Assembly (NCBI RefSeq): GCF_013166655.1
Contig: NZ_JABKCA010000061.1
Coordinates: 1-33,688, forward strand
Direction of reading: 5' to 3'
Source of the DNA: Lentimicrobium sp. L6
Lineage (GTDB): Bacteria; Bacteroidota; Bacteroidia; Bacteroidales; UBA12170
DNA length: 33,688 nt
Shown: positions 32,545 to 33,688 of the stretch, piece after piece
Position numbering within the stretch: position 1 is the first letter of the stretch
Layout of the letters: each line of letters starts with the position of its first letter
Position numbers and translations under genes: made by a program
Notes under the pieces: generated by a model
What the model was told of the DNA's origin: nothing
The model's input: the letters and a program-made list of their open reading frames with translations, nothing else
The model's database searches: none

Positions 32545-33688
32545 TTATTCTCCTCGTAAGAATTTAAAATATTCTTTTAAAACGATGTCGTTCAGTTCTC
32601 TTGGAGTGAAGATTTCGAGCAATTGTGAATTGGGTGAGTTAACGAGCTCTACCAAAGAAGGAGATAAATCGTCTTTTTCAGTGCAAAGTCGATATTCCAA
32701 TCCTGATTCCATTGCTAGTGTTCGGGCTACTCGACCATGAGGAGTCTCAAATAAATCAATTTGGCCACTTTTCAAGGGTCCATCTATAAAACGGAAGATA
32801 CCACCGCCTCCATTATTGATGAGGATGATTTTGAAATTGGAATTAAGGTAATTATTCCAGAGGGCGTTATTGTCGTAGAAGAAGCTAAGGTCACCAGTGA
32901 TGAGTATCGTTTGCCCTTTGTATTTTTGACTCTGTCCTAAAGCGGTAGAAACGCTACCATCTATTCCACTTACGCCTCGATTACAGTCTATTACCATCTC
33001 TTTAGTGAATTTGAAGAATTGAGAATAACGAATAGGAGTGCTGTTGGCAAAGTGTAAATGAGCTTTCTTTGGTAATGACTTTTGTAACTCAGCATAAACT
33101 AATAAATCGGAGAATGGTATATTGCTCAAGTAATACCTATGTAATTTTTGGGCTTGTTTTACTATTTTGCTCCAAGAGGTCTGATATTTTGAAGCCTTTT
33201 CATCCTCATTTAAGAAAAGGCTTAAAACGGTGGCCTCCTCAGATTGAATATGTTCCTTTAAATGAAAAAAGGTATTTGGAGCTTTTGTATCTAAGCTGAT
33301 ATGCCAATGTTCGTATTCCGTTTCTTTGCGGAGCCAAGCTTTTATCTTTTTACTCACGATATGTCCACCTATACTAATCGCTAAATCTGGAAAAAAGCGT
33401 GATTCGTTTTTATTGTTTATTTGAGTGAGTACCTGATCTATATGACTAACAAAATCGGAGGAATGCATGTTTGAAGTGCTCTCTGTCATGATAACAGCAC
33501 CTTGTGAAGCTAGTTTCTTTAGTAGTTGCTTGAGCTCTGGATCAGGGAGGTGTTGTCCGATAATGATTAATTTCTTTTCAGCTTGATTCCATTTGTTGAG
33601 AAGATTTAGTTTTTTATCATTTGATAATGCTGTATCTATCTTTGATTTCTTAAATGGGATAAGAGCATGCTTCTCTTTTTCTTTTAAA
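32545..33688 (-). CDS. menD: 2-succinyl-5-enolpyruvyl-6-hydroxy-3-cyclohexene-1-carboxylate synthase, 5' part cut by window end
   Basis: ThDP-dependent enzyme of menaquinone synthesis joining isochorismate and 2-oxoglutarate. The frame stays open through the right window edge, so the N-terminal domain (about 180 residues of the usual 550-570) lies outside. The visible 380 residues start in the central domain (KKLIIIGQHLPDPELKQLLKKLASQGAVIMTESTSN). The C-terminal ThDP-binding domain has RGVSGIDGSVSTALGQS, then ILITGDLSFFYDNNALWN, the Mg/ThDP motif, and KIILINNGGGGIFRFIDG, all characteristic of MenD. The ATG at 33489 is internal and not the true start. The enzyme indicates menaquinone respiration, common in Bacteroidota. 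A small membrane-protein gene follows after 31 bp. Confidence 0.93.
   Translation of the reverse strand, partial: LKEKEKHALIPFKKSKIDTALSNDKKLNLLNKWNQAEKKLIIIGQHLPDPELKQLLKKLASQGAVIMTESTSNMHSSDFVSHIDQVLTQINNKNESRFFPDLAISIGGHIVSKKIKAWLRKETEYEHWHISLDTKAPNTFFHLKEHIQSEEATVLSLFLNEDEKASKYQTSWSKIVKQAQKLHRYYLSNIPFSDLLVYAELQKSLPKKAHLHFANSTPIRYSQFFKFTKEMVIDCNRGVSGIDGSVSTALGQSQKYKGQTILITGDLSFFYDNNALWNNYLNSNFKIILINNGGGGIFRFIDGPLKSGQIDLFETPHGRVARTLAMESGLEYRLCTEKDDLSPSLVELVNSPNSQLLEIFTPRELNDIVLKEYFKFLRGE

Overview
The window looks like a chromosomal segment of a low-GC member of the Bacteroidota. Four things point there. Several intergenic regions carry the Bacteroidota promoter pattern TTG-N19-TAnnTTTG. 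Several proteins are lipoproteins with a short LxSC-type lipobox. The families include DUF4197, DUF4919, DUF3089, sortilin/BNR-like secreted proteins and a short D15 outer-membrane barrel. Most start codons lack a clear Shine-Dalgarno sequence. I cannot name the genus from sequence alone. No tRNA, rRNA, transposase, integrase, CRISPR array or phage gene was seen.

Layout. Positions 1-530 hold no convincing gene. alaS (minus) follows and is divergent from a plus-strand pair, an M23 peptidase and a short MerR-type regulator. A GH20 beta-N-acetylhexosaminidase lipoprotein (minus) and a RidA-family gene (plus) are divergent. From 12341 down to 6893 lies a compact minus-strand gene string: FecCD permease, ABC ATPase, amidohydrolase lipoprotein, lipoate-protein ligase and a small lipoprotein. 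An N-acetylglucosamine-kinase-like gene (plus) converges on a 1264-residue, seven-PAS histidine kinase (minus). smpB and a secreted thioredoxin-fold protein (plus) end at a strong terminator. The minus-strand genes that follow encode a BNR/sortilin-like exoprotein, an LolA/LolB-like periplasmic protein and a DUF4197 lipoprotein. A small plus-strand membrane-anchored protein comes next. The right third is minus-strand: a DUF3089-DUF4919 translationally coupled pair, a STAS-like protein, then lysC-lysA-aspartyl protease/PDZ-D15 barrel, and finally menD (cut by the window end) with a small membrane protein.

How genes work together. lysC and lysA (1 bp apart) give the first and last steps of the diaminopimelate/lysine route. 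menD belongs to menaquinone synthesis. alaS and smpB serve translation and ribosome rescue. The GH20 enzyme, the GlcNAc-kinase-like protein and the M23 peptidase would all fit cell-wall or amino-sugar turnover, but they are not one operon. Much of the rest is cell envelope.

I did not find a clear new multi-gene system. The most unusual signals are non-coding. One is an octamer tandem repeat abutting a palindrome in the leader of the BNR exoprotein gene. One is a set of competing hairpins at 22759-22840. One is a long lysC leader with a 12-codon upstream ORF. Among proteins, the most notable is an internally duplicated (two-lobed) aspartyl protease with a PDZ domain, packed behind lysA.
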